Shown one piece after another: positions 33,193 through 41,172 of a stretch of DNA of 64,000 nt. The stretch is from Acidimicrobiales bacterium (GTDB lineage: Bacteria > Actinomycetota > Acidimicrobiia > Acidimicrobiales > SZUA-35). The position numbers and the translations under genes were made by a program. Location of the stretch: assembly GCA_028285495.1 (NCBI GenBank), contig JANQPB010000012.1, positions 1 through 64,000 of the forward strand, given 5' to 3'. Every line of letters starts with the position of its first letter. Within the stretch, counting starts at the first letter, position 1. The notes beneath the pieces are model-generated. The model was not told the origin of the DNA and made no database searches. It was given only the letters and a program-made list of their open reading frames with translations.

Positions 33193-35274
33193 CTAGCTCG
33201 AGCCCTGGCCCTCCCGTCCCCGGATGGTCGCCCGGTGCCTGGCCCGTCTGGCGTCGGCCATGGCCCGGTTGAGGGCTGCGCCCGTCTCGGCCCTGGAGTG
33301 GCGCGGGCCGGGGAACGAGCCGGGGAGGAACCGGTCGAGGATCCAGTCGGGGGTGACGCGGGACAGCGCGATCAGGCCGCCGGCCATGGCCAGCCCGAGC
33401 CCGGCGGCGACGTGGGCCACCGCCTCCCGGCCTCGCTCGCCGAGCCAGCGGTCGGTACAGGCCGCGGCCTCGGTCTCGCCACCGCAGCGCTCGGGGAACG
33501 GCGCCGCGGCCGGGGCCGGGGCGCCGGCCTCGATGGCCGAGCGGTCCGGGGGCTCGACCAGCACCCTGGCCCCGGTCTCGACCCAGATCGGGTCGTGGCC
33601 CAGCGTGGCGTCGGCCAGCCGCCGGTGGCCCCGCTCGTTCGGGTGGAGGCTGCCCTGGATCCAGTTGGTCGGCAGCATGGCCCGGATCGGATCCCCGTCC
33701 GGTGGCTGCAGCCTGACCCAGTGGACCGCCGGATCGGATCCGCACAGGTCGCCACCGACGTCGGCCGTGTCGTTGACCACGATCAGCGGACCCGGGACGC
33801 CGGCCGGCTCGCCGTCGTCGGCGTCGACCACGGCGAGGTCGGTGATGGCGAGTGCGTCGTTGGCGGCGCGGGCGGCGGCGTCGATCCGAGCGTTGAGCGC
33901 GGTCCGGTAGCGGTTGACCTGCTCGGCCTCACCCTCGCCGAGCAGGGTCAGATCGACCGGGCCGGCCGAGCAGATGCCGGGGCGTGGCTCGCCGATCAGG
34001 TCGGGGTAGGGGGTGACGACGAGCGTCGGCATGGCGCTGATCGGCCTGGCCTCGCCGAACCGCTCGACGATGTCGAGATACAGCGAGGCCAGCCGGGTCT
34101 CGAGGCCGTCGGTCCTGGCGACGAACGTCGCTCCGATCTCGGTGCAGTCGGTCGACGGCATCAGGCAGGCCGCGATGAGCGACGAGAAACCGGCGTCGTT
34201 GCCGCCGACGCTGAGGAAGATCCGGGGGACATCGACGCCGGGGTTGGCGGCGAGCCACGCCTCGAAGGCCTCCAGCTGCGGCCGGCTGGCGGGCTGCGAC
34301 GGGTCGGCGTCGGGGTGCTGGCCATCGGACAGCACGTCGGCGATGGTGGCGCCGCTGCAGGCGAACGACTTGATCTGCACGCCCTGTCGCCTAGCCACGA
34401 GCTCCGGCCAGGCGGTCGGCGCCCGGTGGCAGGTGTTGTCACCCGGCGCGTTGGTCCCCGTATAGAAGGTGTCGGCCCCTTCGCCCGAGATGTACGAGTC
34501 GCCGAGCGTGACGTACCACGTGCCCTGCAGCGACTGGTCGTCGGCGATCGCCTGCTCGGCGTCGACCGAGGGGTCTGGACCGCTCTCGGTGTCGGCCGCC
34601 ACCCAGACGAGCACGAGGCCGACCAGCACGGCCAGGAACCCGCCCTCGCCCGGCCAGACGAAGAAGATCCCGAACCCGGCGGCAATGGCGGCGAGCAGCA
34701 AGGCCACCAGCGGGTCCTGCACCGCGGTTGCGACGACGATCAGCCCGAGCACGACCAGCAACACCCCGGCCCACCACCAGGCCCGGATCCGCTCCAACCC
34801 CGGCGCCCCCTGCCGCGCCCGGTGGTACAGGTCGACGCCCCACACCGACAGCGCGGTCACGACGATCGCACCGCCGGCCACGATCGTGTAGGGCTCGAGC
34901 CGCGTGCCGAAGCCGAGCGCCAGCTGCCAGCCGACGGCGATGACGACGGCGGCGACCGTGCCGGCGACGATCACCGGGGCCAGGGTCGTGATCGGTTCGC
35001 TGCCGTCATCGTCGGTGTCGGCGGCGCCGACGGTGGCACCGGCGGCGGGATTGCGGAGCCGTCCGGGCGGCCGGCGGAGGTGCTCCCAGGCGGGGATGGC
35101 GGCGATCTTGACCGCAGCCAGGCCGGCCAGGCCCAGCACGAGGCCGACCAGGAGCAGCGGCGAGGCGGTGCCGGTCTGCCCGTCCGCCTCCGGCCGGAGA
35201 TCCCGGGCGATCAGCCCGATGGCGGCCGCAATGGCGGCCACGCCCCCGCCGAATGCCAGCCTGGCCGGGCTCAT
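33193..35274 (-). CDS. membrane-anchored SGNH/GDSL hydrolase
   Basis: A 693-residue protein. The N-terminal 240 residues hold about six TMs (LLLVGLVLGLAGLAAVKIAA to FLAVLVGLVLVWVAADT). The large extracellular SGNH hydrolase domain starts at WYVTLGDSYISGEGADTFY (block I, nucleophile Ser), with FACSGATIADVL (block II-like), FLSVGGNDAGFSSLI (block III) and GSLHPNERGHRRLA (block V His). One more TM near the C-terminus (VAAGLGLAMAGGLIAL) precedes a basic cytosolic tail. Six or more Cys suggest disulphides. It is probably an esterase acting on wall or surface glycans or lipids. It starts where the upstream gene stops (ATGA overlap). Confidence 0.82.
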   Translation of the reverse strand: MSPARLAFGGGVAAIAAAIGLIARDLRPEADGQTGTASPLLLVGLVLGLAGLAAVKIAAIPAWEHLRRPPGRLRNPAAGATVGAADTDDDGSEPITTLAPVIVAGTVAAVVIAVGWQLALGFGTRLEPYTIVAGGAIVVTALSVWGVDLYHRARQGAPGLERIRAWWWAGVLLVVLGLIVVATAVQDPLVALLLAAIAAGFGIFFVWPGEGGFLAVLVGLVLVWVAADTESGPDPSVDAEQAIADDQSLQGTWYVTLGDSYISGEGADTFYTGTNAPGDNTCHRAPTAWPELVARRQGVQIKSFACSGATIADVLSDGQHPDADPSQPASRPQLEAFEAWLAANPGVDVPRIFLSVGGNDAGFSSLIAACLMPSTDCTEIGATFVARTDGLETRLASLYLDIVERFGEARPISAMPTLVVTPYPDLIGEPRPGICSAGPVDLTLLGEGEAEQVNRYRTALNARIDAAARAANDALAITDLAVVDADDGEPAGVPGPLIVVNDTADVGGDLCGSDPAVHWVRLQPPDGDPIRAMLPTNWIQGSLHPNERGHRRLADATLGHDPIWVETGARVLVEPPDRSAIEAGAPAPAAAPFPERCGGETEAAACTDRWLGERGREAVAHVAAGLGLAMAGGLIALSRVTPDWILDRFLPGSFPGPRHSRAETGAALNRAMADARRARHRATIRGREGQGSS

Positions 35275-37175
35275 CGACGGCTCCCCGCCCGTTCAACGGC
35301 CGGGGGCCGGGCGGCCAGGAACCGGTCCGAGAGGTAGCGGCCGACGTACTGGTGGGCGGCCGCCCCGAGGTGGAGGCAGGCGAAGACGCCGACGCCGACC
35401 AGCACCTGGCGCTCGGCCGCCACGCCGACGACGAGCGCCGCGACGGCGAGCAGCGTGACGACGAGGCCGGCCAGGAGGGTCGGCGTCCCGAGCGGCTCGC
35501 CGGTCGCCTTCGGACCGTAGCGATCGGTGCCGGCGGCCACGGCGACCAGACCGATGGCGGCGGCGACCAGGGCCAGGAGGATGCTCCAGGTCAGGGCCTC
35601 GATCCGGACGGCGGCAACGAACAAGGCAGCGGCCGCGGCGGTCAGCACGATCCACGTGCCGAGGAGGCCCCGCCGCTTCAGCGTGGCCGGGTGCTGGTCG
35701 TACCAGCGGTAGGTGTCGGGCGCCGTGTCCGCCGGGTCGTCCCCGCTCCCCACCAGCCGCAGCGGCAGGTTCGTGGCGAACTGCAGATAGAGCGTCCGGT
35801 GCTTGATGTCGGCGCCGGTGGTGCGGACCTGGTCCGCCGGTGGTTCCTGCGAATCGGGGATCTCGGGCGGGACGGCGTCGTCGCCGACCGCGACGCGGCC
35901 GTCGAGCCCACCGCCGCCCTCGCCGGTGGCCGTCGTCTCACCGCCGCCGCCGACCTCGGGGTCGACCGTGTCGCCGACCGTCGCCGCTCCGCCGGCGGGC
36001 GCCGGGAGCGGGGCCGACGCCCCGACCTCGGCCGCCATCGCGGTCCGGTGTGAGCCGCCGCCGTCCTCCCTCACGGTCGGATGGGCCAGGTTGTGGGCCC
36101 AGCTGGTGGCCGACTCGTTGCCGAACCGCTCGACGGCCAGTAGCCAGTAGCGGCCCTGCTCGCCCGGGTCCTCGACCGCAGACGCACCCCAGCGGAAGCC
36201 GGGGCGCAGCACGTCGTCGATCGAGCCGGACGCCGGCCGGACGACCCGGGTGTTGCGATGCTCGAGCGCCAGCGGGGGTGGCCCGCCATCGTCACCCGGC
36301 GCTCCGGCCGGCTCGACCAGCTCGCCGTCGCGCTCGACGAGCGTCAGGTCGAACTCGTGCACCTTCTGTGCGGCCACGTTCCAGGCGACGGCGTGGCGGG
36401 GGGCCTCGAAGAGCAGCAGCCGGAACCGTCGCTCGTCCGCTGCCGGGCCCGGATCGAGCGGGTGGCGGAACAGCGAGACGCCCTCGACCATGTGCTCGGG
36501 CCAGTGCGGCACCTCGCCGCGACCGGACCGGCAGTCCCTCGGGGCCAACCGCTGCCACCGGTCCTCGCCCGGTCGGTCGGGGAGGCGCTTGATCAGCCGG
36601 AGGACCTTGCCCTCGCTGACCACGACCACGTACTGGGCGTGCGCCTGGTCGCCGGGGCAGCCCCCGCCCGGTCCGTCCTGGCAGTCGCAGTCGACGACGA
36701 TCCCCGCGGCCGACGCCTTGTTGGCCTTGATCCCCGGCCCGCCCCGAAGGGTGAGCGCATCGTACTGACGCGGGTAGAGCGGATCGTCGAGGTTCCACAG
36801 GCTGATCCACGCCGTGCGGCTCCGATGCTCGTGCGGGATCACGAGGGAGTCGCGTGCGATGCCGAGCCCGCCTGGATGGCCGGCCATCGGCAGGGCGGTC
36901 GCGGTCATCAGCGGGAACGGGGCGTCCCGGTAGAGGAGGCTGTGGTTGTCGTTGATCAGCAGCGCCCCCCAGCCCCGGGGGAAGTCGCTGACCGAGGCGT
37001 AGAAGGTGAGCAGCGGGTGGCTCGGGTGCTCGGCGCCGACGTCGGGTCGACCCCGGTCCCTGGCCGTCGCCGCCTGGTGCACGGCGATCCCCTGGACGTG
37101 GCCGGCCAGCTGCCGCACGGCCACATCGGGGAACCACATCCGGCCGCGCCGGAACCCCTCCGTGACGATCCCCAT
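35271..37175 (-). CDS. large hypothetical protein with C-terminal membrane segments
   Basis: About 634 residues from ATG 37175 (MGIVTEGFRRGRMWFPDVAV). The first 400 residues are soluble, with regularly spaced strands and Trp/Asp/Gly turns (GWGALLINDNHSLLYRDAPF, VVVVSEGKVLRLIKRLP, RFRLLLFEAPRHAVAWNVAA), as expected for a beta-propeller-like or lectin-like fold. A DCDCQDGPGGGCPG Cys-rich loop is present. A Gly/Asp/Glu-rich linker leads to four TMs (GTWIVLTAAAAALFVAAV to VGVGVFACLHLGAAAHQY). There is no clear signal peptide. It overlaps the SGNH hydrolase gene downstream, so the two likely form one functional unit. Family not recognised. Confidence 0.7.
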   Translation of the reverse strand: MGIVTEGFRRGRMWFPDVAVRQLAGHVQGIAVHQAATARDRGRPDVGAEHPSHPLLTFYASVSDFPRGWGALLINDNHSLLYRDAPFPLMTATALPMAGHPGGLGIARDSLVIPHEHRSRTAWISLWNLDDPLYPRQYDALTLRGGPGIKANKASAAGIVVDCDCQDGPGGGCPGDQAHAQYVVVVSEGKVLRLIKRLPDRPGEDRWQRLAPRDCRSGRGEVPHWPEHMVEGVSLFRHPLDPGPAADERRFRLLLFEAPRHAVAWNVAAQKVHEFDLTLVERDGELVEPAGAPGDDGGPPPLALEHRNTRVVRPASGSIDDVLRPGFRWGASAVEDPGEQGRYWLLAVERFGNESATSWAHNLAHPTVREDGGGSHRTAMAAEVGASAPLPAPAGGAATVGDTVDPEVGGGGETTATGEGGGGLDGRVAVGDDAVPPEIPDSQEPPADQVRTTGADIKHRTLYLQFATNLPLRLVGSGDDPADTAPDTYRWYDQHPATLKRRGLLGTWIVLTAAAAALFVAAVRIEALTWSILLALVAAAIGLVAVAAGTDRYGPKATGEPLGTPTLLAGLVVTLLAVAALVVGVAAERQVLVGVGVFACLHLGAAAHQYVGRYLSDRFLAARPPAVERAGSRR

Positions 37176-37287
37176 CGCCGGCAACGTTAGACAACCACCC
37201 GGGCTGGTTGGGCGATGATCGCTGGGGCGTCGGTCGGGATCGACCGGGGGCCGCTCGGCCCCGAGCGGGGATGCGTAGACTCCGACG

Positions 37288-38592
37288 ATCGCACCGAACT
37301 GGCTGACCGATCCCTCCCACCGGGCCTGGCTCCGGGCCCACGCCGTCGACCTGCTCGCCTTCGGTCGCCGCACCGGACGTCCCGGTGGTGGCGCCCACTG
37401 GCTCGACGACGACGGGTTCCCCGATCCGACCAGACCGCTGTACACCTGGATGACCACCAGGACGGTGCACGTCTACGGCATCGGGCTGCTGCTCGGCGTG
37501 CCCGGTTGCGCCCCCGTCGCCACGATGGCCCTCGACGGGCTCCTCCCGGTCCGGGCCGACGGCTCCTCCGGTCGCCTGCACGACGCCGAGCACGGCGGCT
37601 GGCACACGAGCATCGACGTGGCGGAGCCGGCCCCCGGTGCCGAGCCCGGCGCCGCGACCGGTGAGTGGGCCATCGACGAGCTGGGTCAGCCGGCCCCGGG
37701 CAAGTCGTGCTACGACCACGTCTTCGTGCTGCTGGCCGGCGCCACCGCCAGCCACGCCGGCCTCGACGGTGGGCCCGAGCTGCTGACCGCCGCAACCGAG
37801 GTCTTCCTGGATCGCTTCTGGGACGACGACGCCGGTCGTTGCGTCGACACCTGGGACACCGCGTTCACCGAGCTCGATCCCTACCGCGGTCTCAACGCCA
37901 ACATGCACGCCGTCGAGGCGCTGCTGTCGGTGGCCAGCCTGACCGGCGAGCGGGTGTGGCTCGAGCGGGCCGACCGCATCAGCCGGTTCGTGATCGCCGA
38001 GGCCGAGGCGAACGGTTGGCGCATCCCCGAGCACTACGGGCCCGACTGGGTGGCCGACCTCAGCCTCAACCGCGACCGGCCGGCCGACCAGTTCAAGCCG
38101 TACGGGTCGACCGTCGGGCACTCGTTCGAGTGGGCCAGGTTGCTGGTCCACCTGGCCAACGCCCCGATCGACGTCGACCGGGCCGGCCTGGTCGGCGCCG
38201 CCCGCGAGTTGTACCGGCGGGCCTCGGCCGACGGCTGGGCCCCCGACGGTGAGCCCGGCTTCGTCTACACCGTCGACTGGGACGGCACGCCCGTCGTCCG
38301 CGACCGGCTGTGGTGGGTCCTGGCCGAGGCCATCGCCGCTGCGGCCGTGCTCAACCGCCAGACCGGCGAGACGGCCTACGCCGCCGACTACCGGCGCTGG
38401 TGGGACCACGCCGCGATCCACCACATCGAGCCGGGCAACGGGTCGTGGCGCCACCAGCTCGATGCCGGCAACCGGCCGGACACCACCGTCTGGGCCGGCA
38501 AGTCGGACCTCTACCACGTGTTCCAGGCTGCGCTGATCCCGACCAGGCCCCGCTGGCCGATGCTGGCCGCGGCCATCGCCACCGGCGGCTGA
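37288..38592 (+). CDS. AGE-family sugar epimerase/isomerase
   Basis: An (alpha/alpha)6-barrel enzyme of the N-acylglucosamine 2-epimerase / YihS superfamily. Family motifs: GLNANMHAVEALLSVASLTG, GHSFEWARLLVHLAN, and GKSDLYHVFQAALIP near the C-terminus, with the conserved His of each. Sequence matching the family begins before the first ATG (37450): NWLTDPSHRAWLRAHAVDLL and WLDDDGFPDP lie upstream in the same frame. That frame opens after a TAG at 37276 and contains no ATG, GTG or TTG. Translation must use ATC 37288 or CTG 37303, or there is a nearby frameshift or sequence error. Substrate not predictable. Confidence 0.8.
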   Translation: MAPNWLTDPSHRAWLRAHAVDLLAFGRRTGRPGGGAHWLDDDGFPDPTRPLYTWMTTRTVHVYGIGLLLGVPGCAPVATMALDGLLPVRADGSSGRLHDAEHGGWHTSIDVAEPAPGAEPGAATGEWAIDELGQPAPGKSCYDHVFVLLAGATASHAGLDGGPELLTAATEVFLDRFWDDDAGRCVDTWDTAFTELDPYRGLNANMHAVEALLSVASLTGERVWLERADRISRFVIAEAEANGWRIPEHYGPDWVADLSLNRDRPADQFKPYGSTVGHSFEWARLLVHLANAPIDVDRAGLVGAARELYRRASADGWAPDGEPGFVYTVDWDGTPVVRDRLWWVLAEAIAAAAVLNRQTGETAYAADYRRWWDHAAIHHIEPGNGSWRHQLDAGNRPDTTVWAGKSDLYHVFQAALIPTRPRWPMLAAAIATGG

Positions 38593-38633
38593 TCGCCGGC
38601 GGGCCGGATCGGGGGCACCCGTGGCGGGGGCGG

Positions 38634-39083
38634 CTAGGGCGGCGGGCTGGCCCGCCGCCTGGTGAAGCGGGGGTCGAGCGGCTCGCCGGTGGCGCCGTCG
38701 ACGACGCGGGGCCGGACCGGGTGCCCGGTCCGCTTGTCGATGAGGTCGAGCGGGGGCTGGTCGTCGTCGAACATCCAGCGGCGGCCGTAGTCCCACATGA
38801 CGGCCAGCACCGCCCAGAGGTCTCGGCCCTTCTCGGTCAGCTCGTAGTCATGTCGTGGCGGATGCTCCTGATAGCGTCGGCGGGCGACGACCCCCTCCTC
38901 CTCCAGGCGCCGCAGGCGCTGGCTCAGGACGCTGCGGTTGATGCCGAGCCGCTCCTGCAGGTCACCGAAGCGGCGCCCGCCCAGCACGAGCTCCCGCACC
39001 ACCAGTGGCGTCCACCAGTCACCGAGCAGGTCGGCGGTGCGGGCGATGGGGCAGGGGTCGGTGTCGAAGCGTGTCCGTCGCAC
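38634..39083 (-). CDS. HxlR-family transcriptional regulator
   Basis: A 149-residue winged-helix regulator. It contains the hallmark CPIARTADLLGDWWTPLVVR, the recognition segment GINRSVLSQRLRRLEEEGVV and YELTEKGRDLWAVLAVM. The family often senses redox or electrophiles through the N-terminal Cys (here C11). The extra 30-residue C-terminal tail is basic and Pro-rich. It lies 52 bases downstream of the selenoprotein gene on the same strand and may be co-transcribed with it, making that gene a likely target. Confidence 0.85.
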   Translation of the reverse strand: MRRTRFDTDPCPIARTADLLGDWWTPLVVRELVLGGRRFGDLQERLGINRSVLSQRLRRLEEEGVVARRRYQEHPPRHDYELTEKGRDLWAVLAVMWDYGRRWMFDDDQPPLDLIDKRTGHPVRPRVVDGATGEPLDPRFTRRRASPPP

Positions 39084-39135
39084 GGTCGTCAGCTCCTTCG
39101 GCTGCGTGGCCCTCGGCCGGCCGGCGACCGCCGTC

Positions 39136-40281
39136 TCAGCGATCGCCCGGCGTCAGGTAGAACCAGACCGGTCCCTTGACCCCGGCCTCCTTCATCGCCT
39201 CGCGGGCGCTCAGGATCACCTCACCGGTCCGGGTCTGGTCGAGGAACCAGCGGGTGCCGGCCCAGGCGCTCGGCACGTGGTCGGCCAGGCCGAGCGCCGC
39301 GGTCTCGTAGTAACCGCGGATGTCCTGGGCCACCCGGGCCGGGATGCCGGGGATGCCGGCCTCCTTCCACGGTGTCCCGTCGGCCACCCGGATGAACGAC
39401 TCGATGGCACCGACGATGTCATCGACGTCGACCACCCGACCGGCGCCCATGCGGTTGCCGTAGCGCTCGACAGCCCGGTCGTACGCCGGGCGCAGGCCCC
39501 TGGCCTCATCGACCGCGGGGTGGGCGTCGGGGTCGTGACGAGGGGGGAGCGGGCAGGCCATGACCTCGGTGGCGTCGTCGACGATGGCCTCGCCGAACTC
39601 GGCGAAGATCGGGCCGTCGGCGTCGAGCAGCGAGAAGGCGTGGCTCAGCACCCGGTGCTGGAAGTCGGGATCGGCCGGCTTGCCGAGCGGTCGGCCGAGC
39701 GGGAAGTCACACCACAGGCCCCGCGGGGGAGCGGTGCCGGCGATCTGGTTGCGCTGGGACCCGAGGGCGATGGTGGCGAGACCCTCGGCCTCGAAGACGT
39801 GGGCGAGCGTACTCACGGTACGCGTGCAGAGGGGTCAAACGGGGGTGAGGAGCACGACGTCGACGCCGGCCTCCTTGAGCCGCCTGCCGCCGGCCGGCCC
39901 GGAGTCCATCCGGATGGCCGAGAGGTCGAACTGGTTCCCGGCGTAGGCGAGGTGCTCGTCGGCGACCCGCCCGATGACCCCCTGGGCCGCCAGCTCGTCG
40001 AGCCGGTCGATCGGGAACACGGTGTTGATGTCGGCGGCGAAGCCGGTGGCGTCGAAGTTGGGGCTCCAGTGGCCGAGCACGTAGTCGCGCCGATCGGCCG
40101 ACAGCACCCGGTAGCCGGTGTCGGCCGGGGCGAAGTCCTCGTCGTCGGGGTGGTGGAGCGAGGCCGAGGTCACGATCGCCACCGTGGCCTCCGACAGCGG
40201 CGGCGGTCGGGTGAACGCCGTCGTCTCGAAGTCCGGGGTCTCGATGTCGGCCGACATCGCCTTCACCTGCTGGTCGGTCAT
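39136..40281 (-). CDS. GrdB/PrdB-family selenoprotein with in-frame UGA (Sec149)
   Basis: Read through TGA 39837-39835, this is a 381-residue protein of the glycine/sarcosine/betaine/proline reductase selenoprotein B family. The N-terminal part has FTRPPPLSEATVAIVTSASL and INTVFPIDRLDELAAQGVIG. The strand AGVDVVLLTPV then leads directly into U-P-L-C (Sec149, Cys152), and the frame continues without a gap into TRTVSTLAHVFEAEGLATIA and GLWCDFPLGRPLGKPADP, the standard second half of the family. In homologues this position is Sec or Cys. ATG 40281 has GAGGAG 8 bases upstream. No GrdA/C/E genes are nearby, so the substrate is unknown. Sec machinery must lie outside the window. Confidence 0.85.
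39807..39823 (-). promoter_or_regulatory. candidate bacterial SECIS hairpin
   Basis: Directly after the UGA on the coding strand, GCGTAC-CGTGA-GTACGC forms a perfect 6-bp stem with a 5-base apical loop. The loop starts 17 bases after the UGA and has G as its second base, fitting the bacterial SECIS model (apical loop 16-37 bases after UGA with an early G). It would bind SelB and direct selenocysteine insertion. Confidence 0.65.
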
Positions 40282-40386
40282 GGGGTGCGCTCCTCGATCG
40301 GGCCGGTGGGTGCGTCCTGTTGCGGTCGGGCCAGTGTCGCCGACGACCGGTCGGTCCGACAAATGGACTCACCCCGGGCCAGGCCC

Positions 40387-40392
40387 TACATT
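40387..40392 (+). promoter_or_regulatory. TACATT -10 box, leaderless start
   Basis: TACATT ends six bases before ATG 40399, the spacing of leaderless actinobacterial transcripts. It lies in the 117-base divergent gap with the selenoprotein gene, so both units may be controlled from here. Confidence 0.45.
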
Positions 40393-40398
40393 CCCGGC

Positions 40399-41172
40399 AT
40401 GGACACCGTTTCCGTCGCCCGGAGCATGCGGGGCTCGATCGGCATGCTGGCCATGGAGTGGCTCATGGCCCCCTCGACCACCGAGAAGGCGGCGGCCGCC
40501 GGCCTGCCAGCCGACGGGATGGCCGCCTATGCCGTCGGCCGCCTCGGCGTGCTCGGCGACTGCCCGGTCGACAACGTCGTCGCCGCCGCCCACTTCTGGC
40601 AGCCCGACTACCTGCGAGGCAAGATCGCCGCCGGCCGGGCCCAGACCGCGCCGGCCGACGGGGCCGCCGTCTACACCCGCATCTGCCAGGAGTGGGGGGC
40701 CGAGCGGCTCGCCGGCTTCGAGGGGAGCGAGCGCCTCGGCGAGCTGTGCGAGCGGGTGGTCGCAGCGGCCCGGCCCCACGGCGCCCCCACATTCGTCGGC
40801 TGGCGGGACCAGCCGCTGCCCGAGCAGGCCGGTCCGGCCCGTACGTTCCAGCTGTGCCAGACGATGCGGGAGCTGCGCTTCGGGCGCCACTCGGTCGCAG
40901 TCGAGGCGTCCGGCATGGGCCCGCTCGAGGCGATCCTGTCCGGCCCGGCGGGGGAGTGGAACGCCGAGTTCTTCGGCTGGCCGAAGCCCTACCCGGACGT
41001 GGCCGCCCTCGCCGAGGCCCGCGACGGCATCGAGTCGATGACCGATCGGCTCCACGCCGTCGACTTCGAGGTGCTGACCGAGGACGAGCGGGGCGAGCTC
41101 CGCTCGCTGGCCAAGGAGGCCAGGGCCAACGCCACCGCCGTCGGCGAGTCGCTGAAGGGGGGGCAGTCGTGA
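40399..41172 (+). CDS. SCO6745-like family protein
   Basis: A 257-residue helical protein resembling the actinobacterial SCO6745 family (SalK-type). Typical features are the early AYAVGRLGVLGDCPVDNVVAA, FWQPDYLRGKIAAGR, AVYTRICQEWGAERLAGFEG and the His in PHGAPTFVGW / RFGRHSVAVEASGMGPLEAI. The family has no established reaction. It overlaps the downstream nitroreductase fusion by 4 bases, so the two are co-translated, and it is divergent from the selenoprotein gene. The start ATG 40399 is supported by the box just upstream. Confidence 0.7.
   Translation: MDTVSVARSMRGSIGMLAMEWLMAPSTTEKAAAAGLPADGMAAYAVGRLGVLGDCPVDNVVAAAHFWQPDYLRGKIAAGRAQTAPADGAAVYTRICQEWGAERLAGFEGSERLGELCERVVAAARPHGAPTFVGWRDQPLPEQAGPARTFQLCQTMRELRFGRHSVAVEASGMGPLEAILSGPAGEWNAEFFGWPKPYPDVAALAEARDGIESMTDRLHAVDFEVLTEDERGELRSLAKEARANATAVGESLKGGQS

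Noticed and set aside
32947..35337. A 796-residue open frame on the plus strand
   Set aside because: It is antisense to the response regulator start and the SGNH hydrolase, which have clear motifs; its sequence is GC-skewed shadow.
39136..40281. Two separate truncated genes (40281-39835 and 39816-39136)
   Set aside because: The frames are in phase across the TGA, the sequence on both sides aligns with one family without a gap, and the TGA stands at the known Sec/Cys position.
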